Shown here one piece after another: positions 10,103 to 23,029 of a DNA stretch of 64,000 nucleotides. The stretch covers positions 8,432,001 to 8,496,000 of the forward strand of contig JAPYXD010000555.1 of NCBI GenBank assembly GCA_030998225.1, given 5' to 3'. The notes beneath the pieces were generated by a model, which saw only the letters and a program-made list of their open reading frames with translations, did no database searches and had not been told where the DNA came from. Made by a program: the position numbers and the translations under genes. The stretch's first letter is position 1. Each line of letters starts with the position of its first letter. This DNA comes from Diplolepis rosae (Eukaryota > Arthropoda > Insecta > Hymenoptera > Diplolepididae).

Positions 10103-13100
10103 CAGAGACTATATTAAGCGACGGTTCTCGCGTGTGAGTTTAGCGCTTAGCGGCTTATTTTTGTGATATCAGTTTCTATAGCGTATCAATGCGGCTGACT
10201 AAAAACTATTTGCAGGTCGAAAATATAATTGCAATATTAATGTATTTTTTAAAAGTAAAATTAGCGTGTCAGTAAGGTCGGCCGCGTATTTTTGAAATCT
10301 CGGAGAGTTTCCTAAGCGCAAGTTTAGCAATTATGCGAAGAACTTTTAGCAGAAAAGTCATGTTATATTATTAAGGCGTCGATAAGCTATTTTGTAATTC
10401 AGAAGACACGTATAATGTATCCAATATTCCGCATGTTATTAAAACATGTTCTCACATGTGTGATGAGCGCTTAGCGGCTTGTTATTACGTAATAGTATCT
10501 ATTTTGGATTGGTGCGACCGAATATAATACATTTTTTACCAGAAAAATAACTGGATTTTGTATATATTATTAATGTAAAATTTCGCGTGTGTAAACTTAC
10601 ATGTGTGCAAAAGGTGTGTAATGTGTGCAATATTTTGTAAACGATGGCACGCGCTAATTTTTAATTATCTTGGAGATTGTATTAGACGGCGTTTCTCGCG
10701 TATGAGTTGAAAGCTTAGCGGCTTATTTTTTCGATCTCATATTCATAGCTTACCGATAAAGCCGAATATGAGACATTTTCAGGCCGAAAAGAAAAATGAA
10801 TTTGGTATGAGTTTTAAATTAATAAAATTAATTTCGCGTGCATAACTATAATGTGTGCAAGGATAAGCGTGTAACGTATTTTATGTTCTTATAACCAATT
10901 CCAGGCGCGAATCTTTCAGAGACTATATTAAGCGACGGTTCTCGCGTGTGAGTTTAGCGCTTAGCGGCTTATTTTTGTGATATCAGTTTCTATAGCGTAT
11001 CAATGCGGCTGACTAAAAACTATTTGCAGGTCGAAAATATAATTGCAATATTAATGTATTTTTTAAAAGTAAAATTAGCGTGTCAGTAAGGTCGGCCGCG
11101 TATTTTTGAAATCTCGGAGAGTTTCCTAAGCGCAAGTTTAGCAATTATGCGAAGAACTTTTAGCAGAAAAGTCATGTTATATTATTAAGGCGTCGATAAG
11201 CTATTTTGTAATTCAGAAGACACGTATAATGTATCCAATATTCCGCATGTTATTAAAACATGTTCTCACATGTGTGATGAGCGCTTAGCGGCTTGTTATT
11301 ACGTAATAGTATCTATTTTGGATTGGTGCGACCGAATATAATACATTTTTTACCAGAAAAATAACTGGATTTTGTATATATTATTAATGTAAAATTTCGC
11401 GTGTGTAAACTTACATGTGTGCAAAAGGTGTGTAATGTGTGCAATATTTTGTAAACGATGGCACGCGCTAATTTTTAATTATCTTGGAGATTGTATTAGA
11501 CGGCGTTTCTCGCGTATGAGTTGAAAGCTTAGCGGCTTATTTTTTCGATCTCATATTCATAGCTTATCGATAAAGCCGATTATAAGACATTTTCAGGCCG
11601 AAAAGAAAAATGAATTTGGTATGAGTTTTAAATTAATAAAATTAATTTCGCGTGCATAACTATAATGTGTGCAAGGATAAGCGTGTAACGTATTTTATGT
11701 TCTTATAACCAATTCCAGGCGCGAATCTTTCAGAGACTATATTAAGCGACGGTTCTCGCGTGTGAGTTTAGCGCTTAGCGGCTTATTTTTGTGATATCAG
11801 TTTCTATAGCGTATCAATGCGGCTGACTAAAAACTATTTGCAGGTCGAAAATATAATTGCAATATTAATGTATTTTTTAAAAGTAAAATTAGCGTGTCAG
11901 TAAGGTCGGCCGCGTATTTTTGAAATCTCGGAGAGTTTCCTAAGCGCAAGTTTAGCAATTATGCGAAGAACTTTTAGCAGAAAAGTCATGTTATATTATT
12001 AAGGCGTCGATAAGCTATTTTGTAATTCAGAAGACACGTATAATGTATCCAATATTCCGCATGTTATTAAAACATGTTCTCACATGTGTGATGAGCGCTT
12101 AGCGGCTTGTTATTACGTAATAGTATCTATTTTGGATTGGTGCGACCGAATATAATACATTTTTTACCAGAAAAATAACTGGATTTTGTATATATTATTA
12201 ATGTAAAATTTCGCGTGTGTAAACTTACATGTGTGCAAAAGGTGTGTAATGTGTGCAATATTTTGTAAACGATGGCACGCGCTAATTTTTAATTATCTTG
12301 GAGATTGTATTAGACGGCGTTTCTCGCGTATGAGTTGAAAGCTTAGCGGCTTATTTTTTCGATCTCATATTCATAGCTTATCGATAAAGCCGATTATAAG
12401 ACATTTTCAGGCCGAAAAAATAAATGAATTTGGTATGAGTTTTAAATTAATAAAATTAATTTCGAGTGCATAATTATAATGTGTGCAAGGATAAGCGTGT
12501 AACGTATTTTATGTTCTTATAACCAATTCCAAGGCGCGAATTTTTCTGAGATTGTATTAAGCGACGGTTCTCGCGTGTGAGTTTAGCGCTTAGCGGCTTA
12601 TTTTTGTGAAATAATTTTCATAGCGTATCAATGTAGCTGATTAAAAGCTATTTGCAGGCCGAAAATATAATTGCAATATGTGTGCATTTTTTTAAAGTAA
12701 AATTAGCGTGTAAGTAAGGTCGGCCGCGTACTTTTGAAATCTCAGAGAGTTTCTTAAGCGCAAGGTTAGCAATTATGCGAAGAACGATTAGCAGAAACGT
12801 TATGTTATATTATTAATGCGTCGATAAGCTATTTTGTAATTCAGAAGACACGTATAATGCATCCAATATTCCGCATGTTATTAAAACATGTTCTCACATA
12901 TGTTATGAGCGCTTAGCGGCTTGTTATTACGTAATAGTATCTATTTTGGATTGGTGCGACCGAATATAATACATTTTTTACCAGAAAAAATAACTGGATT
13001 TTGTATATATTATTAATGTAAAATTTCGCGTGTGTAAGCTTACAGTATTAGACGGCGGTTCTCGCGTAGTAGTTGAACGCTTAGCGGATTATTTTTTCGA

Positions 13101-15503
13101 TATCATACTCAAAGCTTATCGATAGAGCTGAAAATACGACATATTCCAGGCCGAGAATGTAAATGAATTTGGAATGAGTTATAAAATAACAAAATAAATC
13201 TCACGTGCACAATAATAATGATGCAGGGATAAGCGTGTAACGTATTTTAGGTTCTTATAACCAATTCCAAGGCGCGAATCTTTCAGAGACTATATTAGGC
13301 GACGGTTCTCGCGTGTGAGTTTAGCGCTTAGCGGCTTATTTTTGTGATATCATTTTTCATAGCGTATCAATGCAGCTGACTAAAAGCTATTTGCAGGCCG
13401 AAAATATAATTGCAATATGTATGTATTTTTTTAAATTAAAATTAGCGTGTAAGTAAGGTCGGCCGCGTATTTTCAAAAATCTCGGAGAGTTTCTTAAGCG
13501 CAAGTTTAGCAATTATGCGAAGAACGTTTAGCATAAAAGTTATGTTCTATTATTAACGCGTCGATAAGCTATTTTGTAATTCAGAAGACACGTATAATGT
13601 ATCCATTGTTCAGCATGTTATTAAAACATGTTCTCACATATGAGATGAGCGCTTGGCGGCTTGTTTTTACGTAATAGTATCTATTGTTCAGCATGTTATT
13701 AAAACATGTTTTCACATATGAGATGAGCGCTTAGCGGCTTGTTATTACGTAATAGTATCTATTTTGGATTGATGCGACCGAATATAATACATTTTTTACC
13801 AGAAAAATAACTGGATTTTGTATATATTATTAATGTAAAATTTCGCGTGTGTAAACTTACATGTGTGCAAAAAGTGTGTAATGTGTGCAATATTTTGTAA
13901 ACGATGGCACGCGCTAATTTTTAATTATCTTGGAGATTGTATTAGACGGCGGTTCTCGCGTATGAGTTGAACGCTTAGCGGCTTATCTTTTCGATCTCAT
14001 ATTCATAGCCTATCAAAAAAGCTGAATATGAGACATTTTCAGGACGAAAAGATAAATGAATTTGGTATGAGTTTTAAATTAATAAAATTAATTTCGCGTG
14101 CATAAATATAATGTGTGCAAGGATAAGCGTGTAACGTATTTTATGTTCTTATAACCAATTTCAAGGCGCGAATATTTCGGAGATTATATTAAGCGACGGT
14201 TCTCGCGTGTTAACGGCTTGTTATTACGTAATAGTATCTATTTTGGACTGGTGCGACCGCATATAATACATTTTTTACCAGAAAAAATAACTGGATTTTG
14301 TATATATTATTAATGTAAAATTTCGCGTGTGTAAACTTACAGTATTAGACTGCGGTTCTCGCGTATTAGTTGAACGCTTAGCGGCTTATTTTTTCGATAT
14401 CATATTCATAGCTTATCGATATCATATTCATAGCTCATTGATAGAGATGAATATAAGATATATTCCAGGCCGAGAATGTAAATGAATTTGGTATGAGTTA
14501 TAAAATAACAAAATAAATTTCACGTGCATAATAATAATGTATGCAGGGATAAGCGTGTAACGTATTTTAGGTTCTTATAACCAATTCCAAGTCGCGAATC
14601 TTTCAGAGACTATATTAAGCGACGGTTCTGGCGTGTGAGTTTAGCGCTTAGCGGCTTATTTTTGTCATATCAATTTCCACAGCGTATCAATGCAGCTGAC
14701 TAAAAGCTATTTGCAGGCCGAAAATATAATTGCAATATTTATGTATTTTTTAAAAATAAAATTAGCGTGTCAGTAAGGTCGGCCGCGTATTTTTAAAAAT
14801 CTCGGAGAGTTTTTTAAGCGCAAGTTTAGCAATTATGCGAAGAACGTTTAGCATAAAAGTTATGTTATATTATTAACGCGTCGATAAGCTATTTTGTAAT
14901 TCAGAAGACACGTATAATATATCCATTGTTCAGCATGTTATTAAAACATGTTCTCACATATGAGATGAGCGCTTAGCGGCTTGTTTTTACGTAATAGTAT
15001 CTATTGTTCAGCATGTTATTAAAACATGTTTTCACATATGAGGTTTTGTGATATCAATTTCTATAGCGTATCAATGCGGCTGACTAAAAACTATTTGCAG
15101 GTCGAAAATATAATTGCAATATTAATGTATTTTTTAAAAGTAAAATTAGCGTGTCAGTAAGGTCGGCCGCGTATTTTTGAAATCTCGGAGAGTTTCCTAA
15201 GCGCAAGTTTAGCAATTATGCGAAGAACTTTTAGCAGAAAAGTCATGTTATATTATTAAGGCGTCGATAAGCTATTTTGTAATTCAGAAGACACGTATAA
15301 TGTATCCAATATTCCGCATGTTATTAAAACATGTTCTCACATGTGTGATGAGCGCTTAGCGGCTTGTTATTACGTAATAGTATCTATTTTGGATTGGTGC
15401 GACCGAATATAATACATTTTTTACCAGAAAAATAACTGGATTTTGTATATATTATTAATGTAAAATTTCGCGTGAGTAAACTTACATGTGTGCAAAAGGT
15501 AAA
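10103..15503. repeat. Satellite array with 814-bp higher-order unit
   Basis: The CAGAGACTATATTAAGCGAC landmark and its variants start at 10103, 10917, 11731, 12546, 13284, 14178 and 14604. The spacings are 814, 814, 815, 738, 894 and 426. Each full unit holds three diverged subunits around the word GCTTAGCGGCTT (for example near 10145, 10467 and 10715), so the 814-bp unit is a trimer of about 271 bp. The first three units are almost identical; later ones carry deletions and small duplications. The copy order is broken near 15047, where an ACATATGAG tail joins a different subunit. No coding capacity. Confidence 0.9.
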
Positions 15504-15784
15504 TAAGCCGCTAAGCGTTCAACTCATACGCGAGAACCGCCGTCTAATACAATCTCCAAGATAATTAAAAATTAGCGCGTGCCATCGTTTACAAAATATT
15601 GCACACATTACACACTTTTTGCACACATGTAAGTTTACGCACGCGAAATTTTGCATTAATAATATATACAAAATCCAGTTATTTTTCTGGTAAAAATGTA
15701 TTATACTCGGTCGCATCAATCCAAAATATACCAAATTCCTTTACCTTTCCGTCCTAAAAATGTCTTATATTCAGCCATACCGAT
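15504..15784 (-). repeat. Satellite subunit in opposite orientation
   Basis: At 15504 the array flips. AAATAAGCCGCTAAGCGTTC reads as the reverse complement of the subunits to the left, through TTATCTTGGAG- and GTGTGCAA-type words. It leads directly into the right arm, which itself begins with a further satellite-like unit. Confidence 0.85.
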
Positions 15785-17087
15785 AAACAATGAATATAAC
15801 TTCTCAAAAATAAGCCGCGAAGCGCTCAGTTTATGTGCGAGAACCTCCGCTTAATATTCCTTCCAAGATAATTCGAATTTCGCGCCTACCATTGGTTACA
15901 AAATATTGCAAATTTATACGCGCGAATTTTACTGTTAAATTACATACAAATTTAGTTAGATTTTCGGTGCCAAAAAAAAAAAAAAAAAAAAAACATAGCC
16001 TTCTTCATTGTGTAAAAATGAAATATAAATAAAAATTAATTTTCTATAAAGAAATTTGACCCCCAATTTTATAAAATAAAATACAATATAAAAGTATAAC
16101 ATTTTCCCAGAATTAAAATTGCTTCTTCAGAGGGATTCTTCCAACATGTGGTCTGAGACCTTTTTCTCGCTTTTCTTTGAACACTCAAGCATATTCGGGT
16201 CTCGAGTAGCCAGGACATAGACCGTGTATGGGGTATGTTTATGCGTTTTGAAACTTGACCCCTCACAACAAATGGTCATTGTATATATTAATTTTTTATG
16301 CTAGCTTTAAACTGTACTGCTCTCTTTCCCAAGCAGTTTCCTTTTGACGCTGAACAGAGCGTGCAGCTAATTCTATCTGCTGCCTCTGTGTCAAAAGAGG
16401 AATCAAGATAATCGGAAAATCAAAGTTCAATTGGTTTTTTTAAATTCACTCTATTAAGGAAAAAAAAAAAAAAAAAAAAAAGGAAAGAAAAATCTCCGTC
16501 TGCCCGGATTCGCGTGTGTGTGTTCTGTGAAGTGCATACTTCTCAAAGGTGTTGTGGACCTCCTAATGGATACTGGTGTTTTTTTGTACGAGATTAGTGT
16601 TAAAAAATCATTATTTATACGTGGTTCTGGTGTGTGCCTTTGAGGAGAAGCAAATTTGCGGTCACACTCTTCGTCAATCGGCTAAACAGGAGCCCTTCTT
16701 CTTGCTTTTTTGAGGACTGTGGTTTTAGAGCGGCCTGGTTCCTGGACGCCTTGGAGCTTGCCCCAACACATAAGTCCCTTTGCACGTTTTTTATAAAATA
16801 TCATAAAATAAAAATAAAAATCTAGTTTTTACTATAAATAATGGTTTTTGCACGCTTACAGCTTAGTCATTAAGTTCCGAAATTTAGCTGGCACTGAAGA
16901 GGGCCCCCATTTGTGGCCGAAACGTTTGCCTTTTTTAAACCCCCCTTTCTGTACTTTATTATCTTTTTTATCTATTGTATCTTCTTAAACATGATTTTGG
17001 TTTTATACATCTAGAACATGTTTGTTCAATAAATTATTCCTGATGGAAATGATCTGACCCAATGCCAATACAAAATACAAAAACGAT
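15785..17087 (+). repeat. Right 1.3-kb arm of the inverted pair
   Basis: Reverse complement of 8758-10093. Differences seen by eye include single-base changes (for example at the CCGTCTGCCCGG site near 16497) and a shorter homopolymer near 16803. The 63-codon open frame at 16634-16825 is present antisense in the other arm and is not a recognised protein. Confidence 0.85.
16894..16923 (+). ncRNA. Hammerhead-like core motif, right arm
   Basis: CTGAAGA followed by GGGCCCCCATTTGTGGCC and GAAAC, identical to the left-arm copy. The boxes fit hammerhead consensus. Stem III and the cleavage site are not evident. A third copy at 25912-25941 has GGAAC instead of GAAAC. Confidence 0.35.
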
Positions 17088-17142
17088 TTAATTTTGGGTC
17101 AATATAATAATTAAGACATGGACACAAACATGTCACGAAATT

Positions 17143-17640
17143 ACTATTGAAAATCCAAAATTCAAATTTTTAACAATAATATGTGAAATGCGAAAAAAAC
17201 TTAAGTTTTCAAAATTGTTCGTTTCAATAAGATCTACAAATTTTGTCTTACACAGTTTCTGATAAAACGTATATTTATTTACGTGTCAATTTAAGATTCA
17301 ATTACAATTTAAAAATTCCAGTTTTTAAACAAAATATATGAGATACGAAATAAAAGCGAAGATGGTAAATTATTCGCCTAAATAAGGTCTACAAATTGTC
17401 TGTAGGACATTTTTTGACAATATATGTTTATATTATTATTTTAAATATTGAAAATCAAAAATTCAATTTTTTAACCAAAATATGTGAAATACAAAATAAG
17501 CATTAAATAAAAAATCGTCTACTTAAAAACATTCTATGAATGTTTTACCTTTTTTCTATATTTGGAAGAAAATATATTTTTTTAAATCATGTAAATTACT
17601 GATAATAATATTAATTCAATAAATACAGAAATGTATACAG
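17143..17640. repeat. Degenerate minisatellite, right of the giant inverted-repeat element
   Basis: Continues the array seen at 8490-8760 in the same orientation, with repeated ATATGTGAAATRCRAAA, AGATCTACAAATT and ATTGAAAATC words. The inverted-repeat element therefore landed inside it. An inverted relative is at 45480-46223. Confidence 0.65.
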
Positions 17641-17642
17641 AA

Positions 17643-18130
17643 GATCGAGCGCGAAGCGCGAGTGTCATGATGAGAATGTGTTCCTTAAGGTTGATAAAGC
17701 CTTAAGTACACAAAGAAAAATGGTTTATAAAATTTAATATCAAGGTACAGTGACTATAGGACAGCCATTTGAATTATAAAAGTTATAATCTCGATTATAA
17801 GCGGTATGATGTTAGAATATAAAAAAAATTGTAGGTTATGTCACTTATAATCTGGATTATACTTTTTATAATCTAAATAGCTGTCCCATAGTCACTGGAC
17901 CTGGATATTAAATTTTATAATCCATTTTTCTCAGTGTAAATTGAATTTCCTTTTTCATTTGAAATAAAAAAAAAATGTAGTAAATTTGTGAAAATGTAAT
18001 TTACATCTACAATATTATAAAATTGACTTGAGCTTCAGTATCAAATAACAAGAAATAAACTTATATGGATGCAAAGGATATAAAATCGAGCGCGAAGCGT
18101 GACGAGAATGTGCCGGCGAAGGGGGCAGAT
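17643..18130 (-). repeat. GCGAAGCGC repeat, copy 1
   Basis: Reverse complement of the block at 45113-45475. It holds GAGCGCGAAGCGCGAG near 17647 and 18088 and ends GCCGGCGAAGGGGGCAGATT. In both places the adjoining sequence is the same minisatellite, so the two form one composite repeat of about 1 kb. Confidence 0.7.
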
Positions 18131-18266
18131 TTAAAAAAATATTTTTAATGAATTTATTTATTTTAATAAGTAAATTTAGGGATGTTTTATGAATATCATG
18201 TATAAATTCCTTGTGGGGAGATTACTATCTTTGAACTTACTACTTATGAATTAGCCCACTCTAATA
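18131..18266. other. Unassigned
   Basis: Short AT-rich spacer with nothing recognised. Confidence 0.4.
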
Positions 18267-18996
18267 CAGAGGCAGACCAAAATAGACATATTTTTCATTA
18301 TACATGTAATTGACTGTATGAAATAATTATTCTAAAGCGATGGATATCAAAACGGCGACTGTGCAGCATTTTTTCGATGACTGCAATTTTCATGTCGGCT
18401 GGACACATTACTCAAACAAATTTCAACCGATTCACTTGAAATTTTAACTATATATTTAGAATTACATTGTCTAATGAAGTGCGCAGAATTTTTGTTGTTG
18501 TATTGCATACTTCCTTTTTAATTAACAATTTTCTGACGTTTCTCTATGGAATTTTATATTTTTTTACTTTAGAAGTTCGCCATTTGTACAAAAATCAATA
18601 TATCAAAAAAATCCTACACACATTGGTCTTGTAGTATATATATATGAATTAATAGTACTTGTATACATGCTTTTGGAAAGAAATGCTTTTGATTCAATAG
18701 CATTTTTTTCTCAGTGTACGTATTTCTCTAGCTATTCTTATCTGTAATTGAAAAAACTTCAGTGACTCATTATAACTCAAAAATTAAAGGAGCTATTTGT
18801 CTGTAATTGGACCTTCCAGAAATAAAGGCGTCATTGGAAAAATGCTGCACAGTCGCCATTTTAACATCTATAGCTTTAAAAAAATTATTTTTTACAGTCA
18901 ATTACATGTATAATAAAATCCCTATTTTGTAATTTCGACATATTTTATGTTTTCACTGGAAAAAAATCACAAAATATGCCTATTCTTGCCTCCCTC
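18267..18996. mobile_element. TA-flanked MITE with long inverted ends
   Basis: The element is 730 bp. The left end CAGAGGCAGACCAAAATAGA pairs with the right end GAGGGAGGCAAGAATAGG read in reverse. Pairing continues through ATTATACATGTAATTGACTG and GGCGACTGTGCAGCATTTTT for over 100 bp. TA at 18265-18266 and 18997-18998. No open frame. Confidence 0.75.
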
Positions 18997-19002
18997 TAAA
19001 CT

Positions 19003-19200
19003 GAGAAAAAAATGCTATTGAATCAATAGCATTTATTTCTACAAGCATGTATATCACGGATTCAAATCAATATGCTATAGAATTAGTAACATATTCATTG
19101 GTTCTTGTAGTATATTTTTATGAATTCATAGTATACATGCTTTCGTAAAGAAATGCTATTGAATCAATAGCATTTATTTCTACAAGCATGTGTAGAGTGG
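19003..19200. repeat. AATGCTATTGAATCAATAGC palindrome cluster
   Basis: Two copies of AAATGCTATTGAATCAATAG followed by CATTTATTTCTACAAGCATG, and a third partial form near 18690 inside the preceding MITE. They look like arms of small nested foldbacks. Confidence 0.6.
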
Positions 19201-20243
19201 CCTACAGAACCGCCGTACAGGCGTAGAATTTCTTGGATTGGTCAAATTTTAAGGGGAATATACAATGTACGTCCCCTTTGTAAATTTGAACGGCTGGAAC
19301 CAGTAACTAGTTGTCCAGTATAATCCAAACTGGAACCTTTTTAATTCCGAACTGGAGGCCTTTTAAAATGGAAAATATTTCCATGGAGATTCCAACACCT
19401 TTTATTTTCGATCGATAGCGGAATGATGCTAAATTTATTACAAATTAGTTACAGGTCATCCACATTTTCCTTCATGTTCCTCTAGCTTCCCTATTTCCCT
19501 TGGGTGTATAAACTCTCCAGGTAGCAGATGAGTACAATTTCGCTTCCTCTAGACACACTTAGGGTTTTTCTACGATCAATATTTTACGAACCTGTTGCTT
19601 TGTAAATATAATTTCGTGGAGGCTTTTTATTAATTTTACATAGATTATTACTATTAATTTTTCTCAATCATGTTTGTATAATATATTAATCTTAAATATA
19701 TAGGATAGCTGTTTACAATGGATATCTCTGACAGAATGATGCACAATATACTCGGGTTTTATAATATTAAGAAAAATTTCAGAAAATGCAGTACATTTTT
19801 CGCGATTTTAAGACAGCTTTACTTGAAAAAATCATGTATATGGTCAGATTTTACGTTATGTGTTTCTTTAAAGTTGCGTCTTGAAATTTCTTTAAGCTGA
19901 AATCTTAGACCGATATAGTATTGATAATGATCGATTTAATATTAGCATTTGTCAAAGTTGAGCTTGCGTAAATTTTTTATAGGTTATATCATACAATTTG
20001 TTTTCTTTTATCCTTGAAATTATATTTTGTTTGTACGGCAAAAGATTTCATTTCCAGGCGAAAGGAAATACTTTGACAGTAAAAGGATAGCATTTGAAAC
20101 GACAATACTTTAACTCTTAAAGGATTTCCTCTCATGCCAATTTTCAATAGAAAATCCTATAATAGTGAAAGGAATAATTTGACAGTCACTAGTCTGTTTT
20201 TACAGTGTACATTTCTTTTCATATACTTTTTATTGATTTGGAT
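19201..20243. other. Downstream flank of protease-homolog copy 1
   Basis: There is no gene here. About 19660-19748 is nearly identical to 31030-31117, the downstream flank of copy 2, and related to 52253-52300 and 61581-61628. About 19750-19850 resembles 35797-35870, and 19870-20030 resembles 1668-1835. The common words show that the duplicated units extend past the coding exons. Confidence 0.6.
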
Positions 20244-21019
20244 TTAGAGGAGCAAGCACCGCTTGTAGGTTTTTCCATTGCAGTTCATTTTTTGCATTAT
20301 TTCCTGTAAATAGGGTTCGTAAATAGAAATCTTCATGACCATTCCTACATGAATTCCATTAGGATTTTGTCCGTCTATTTTATTATTGAATCCAGTAACT
20401 ATTCCGACAAGTACATTTGCATTGTTAAGCACAGGACTTCCTCTGTCTCTCTGGAATAAAAATCATGAATAAACTGAATAATTAGTTCTTATTCATCATA
20501 AGCGATAATTTTAACTCATATGTTATATCTGAAACTTGCAGAAATAATTACCGATGTTATCCAGAAATAATTTAATTTTGAGTGAATATAAAATCGATCG
20601 TTGAAGTCCGAATATTGATTCCATATTGATTTACTCAAAGAAACAGGTAATTTCACAATTTTGTCCCATGAAAATTTCTTATCTAACCAAATATCCATGT
20701 ATCCAATCAATTTACTGAAATCATATATATATATCCATTTTCATGGCTTACATAGCGTAATTGGTACAATTTTACACATTGGGACAAATACATTTTAAAC
20801 GCACTTATAATTTTTTGTTTCAACATTAAAATAATTTTCACCTTTATGACTGCAAGTCCAGTACCAGGGAGGTTTTTTGCTTTATCAGGGTGATATTTGC
20901 GTAGATAGGTATTAAGGTATTCATAGTTGACAACACGGGACAATGAATTACCATTCTTGGTAGGATGTTTTTTAGCATTCACCCAAAACTCTTCTCTGTC
21001 AATAATAGAGTCAAAATTA

Positions 21020-22075
21020 CACGGAAAAAAATGAACTGTCAACTTCAACATCTGGAGTGTCAAACTGATTACGTACTATCTGTGAAGTGTAAAAATTAGA
21101 TGTTCAGCTTGACGGAGTAAGTGTTGACAAGTTAACTATTTCAGAATGTAAACCTGACATTCTGTCGATATTCAAACAGACTATAAAATTATGGTCTCTC
21201 TATCAAGAAAAAATTGTAGATAGTACGTGGTATTATCTACAATATAAAACTGATGTTGAATCCTAAATTCAAGAATGATAATTGTTTCACATTGTGTATC
21301 TTCAATTTATAAAATGTCTATCAGCAGTATTTTTGTCATTCATGAAACATCTGTCGCAGATTTATTTATGTCTTACAAAGAGTAGTGTCCGTTCAAGCTA
21401 GGTATATTTTTTATTGCTTCTAAGACAAAATTGTAAAATCTAATTGCTGTAAGTCCTGTAATATCCTAGTCTAGCACGTTTCATCTTAAAACTTATATAG
21501 CTCTGTTTTCCGAGAAGACCACAATAATCAAATTGCCTGTCGCCTCCAAAAATTGTTTATGTTTATCCTTTCTCACGTACACCTAGGTCGTTTATGTTAA
21601 TCCCTTTCACGTGATCCTAGGTCAGGTATGTCTGATCCTTGAACACAGCTGACAGGAGTCTACAAGTTTTGGGCGTTGCCGAAAACTCCCACACTTTCTT
21701 GTTACTAGCCAATTAAAATAAGCTAGATATGTATCCCTACCACTTTCTCAGTTTTTGTAAGTGCACTCTGCACACTTTAAGAAAAAGGTTTTTCTAATTT
21801 AGTTAACCTTTGAAATTGCATTGATTCACATCCATCGTTCTCACTTGAATCGTGTACATCCGTAAATGCAATTCAATTTCATTTCCAATTTTAATCAAGA
21901 ATACAGTCCACTTTGTGTACCATTGAACATCTTTTGTGTTTGAAATAAAACTGACATTCTTTTGTGTTTAAAATAAAGGCGAACATTTCTTCACACCTCA
22001 CCAGTACAACATATATCAACAACTGACATACCTAAATTTTGACACTCAAAGTTTGACACTCCATTTTTTTCCATG
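21020..22075. mobile_element. 1056-bp TA-flanked element in intron 2 of copy 1
   Basis: Ends CACGGAAAAAAATG and CATTTTTTTCCATG, flanked by TA at 21018-21019 and 22076-22077. Copy 2 has the uninterrupted site (AAATTAGTGAAGACT near 38731), which confirms the boundaries. The interior has no transposase. Confidence 0.8.
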
Positions 22076-22607
22076 TAGTGAAGACTTATAAAACTAAAAA
22101 TATGTACAAAATTTAGAATCTATAAAATGTGAATTATACGGGTCCGTTTGAGAGCATAATAATGATGATTGTAAAAAGCATTTTAGTTTTTGAGGCGGTC
22201 GTAATGTTAGTTTTAAATCAACTTTTTGTATTAAAATATAAATATAATTACTCTTCATCCAGAAAGAACGAGGGACAATAAGCGTTCACTAATGAGACCA
22301 TGTTTGCAAAACAGACATGTATATACTCGGCATTATAAAAATATCCTACAGAAACCACGAATACTAATTCTGTTTCATTTAGAGATCGAAGAATAAATTT
22401 TTTTTGGTTTGTCCCTGCAACAAATAAAAAGGTTGAATCTGAAAAACTGAATATTTTTGTATGTTCAATTCAATATTGAACTCTCAAATACATAAAATAA
22501 TTTGAACATTATTATTAGTGCAAAAAACTACTGTTTCCAGTCCCACCTCTCTATTGAGGAGTCTAGTAAATAAATTAATAAAATGATTTCAATATTATAA
22601 TAACACG

Positions 22608-23029
22608 ATGACAATATCGTTTGTAGGTGATGCATTACTCGGAAATGACCCGAAAATCTCTCCATGTGCTAGTTACGATTTTTTGTCGGTACCCGATATA
22701 GTAATATATTTTTTTACATTTGAATGTGGCGGCTTTCTAACTTACGATTTTTCCTGGCAGAGGGACTATCGAGCTTCTTCTCACAAATCATTAGAGTTTT
22801 CACAGTTCAGTATATAATGAAGTTGCTACATTGCAAGCGTCATATTAATGCAATGCGTTTAAGAATGTATACCAAATGAATTTTGGTATGCTTAAGGTTG
22901 AATGTAAGTCCCATCCCCGTACAAATAGTAGAGTCCCGTTGGGCGCCGTCGAAATATGCTGTTTTGAAAAAATTTCATGAGCTCGCATGGTGAAAATTTT
23001 AGTGCGCTACTGGCTTAGAATTCGTAGTA
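22608..23029. other. Intron 1 of copy 1, unassigned part
   Basis: The 69-codon plus-strand frame starting at 22608 is antisense within an intron and unlike known proteins. The word TTACGATTTTT plus GGGACTATCGAG also occurs near 40085-40120 in intron 1 of copy 2, so this is ancestral intron sequence. Confidence 0.5.

Larger units (their letters stand above)
8761..17142. mobile_element. 8.4-kb inverted-repeat element enclosing a satellite array
   Basis: Two arms of about 1.3 kb (8758-10093 and 15785-17087) are reverse complements with only scattered differences. They enclose about 5.7 kb of satellite. ACTATTGAAAATC occurs at 8748-8760 and 17143-17155, consistent with a 13-bp target duplication, although it could also be two neighbouring units of the host minisatellite. 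A further 55 bp beyond the right arm (17088-17142) matches sequence near 26056-26100, so the right side belongs to a dispersed family. There is no transposase or reverse transcriptase domain. The architecture resembles foldback transposons with long arms and internal tandem repeats. An alternative is two Penelope-like ends in inverted orientation. Confidence 0.6.

Noticed and set aside
10103..15503. CRISPR-like array
   Set aside because: Units of 814 bp with diverged subunits and no short direct repeats with unique spacers. It is a eukaryotic satellite.
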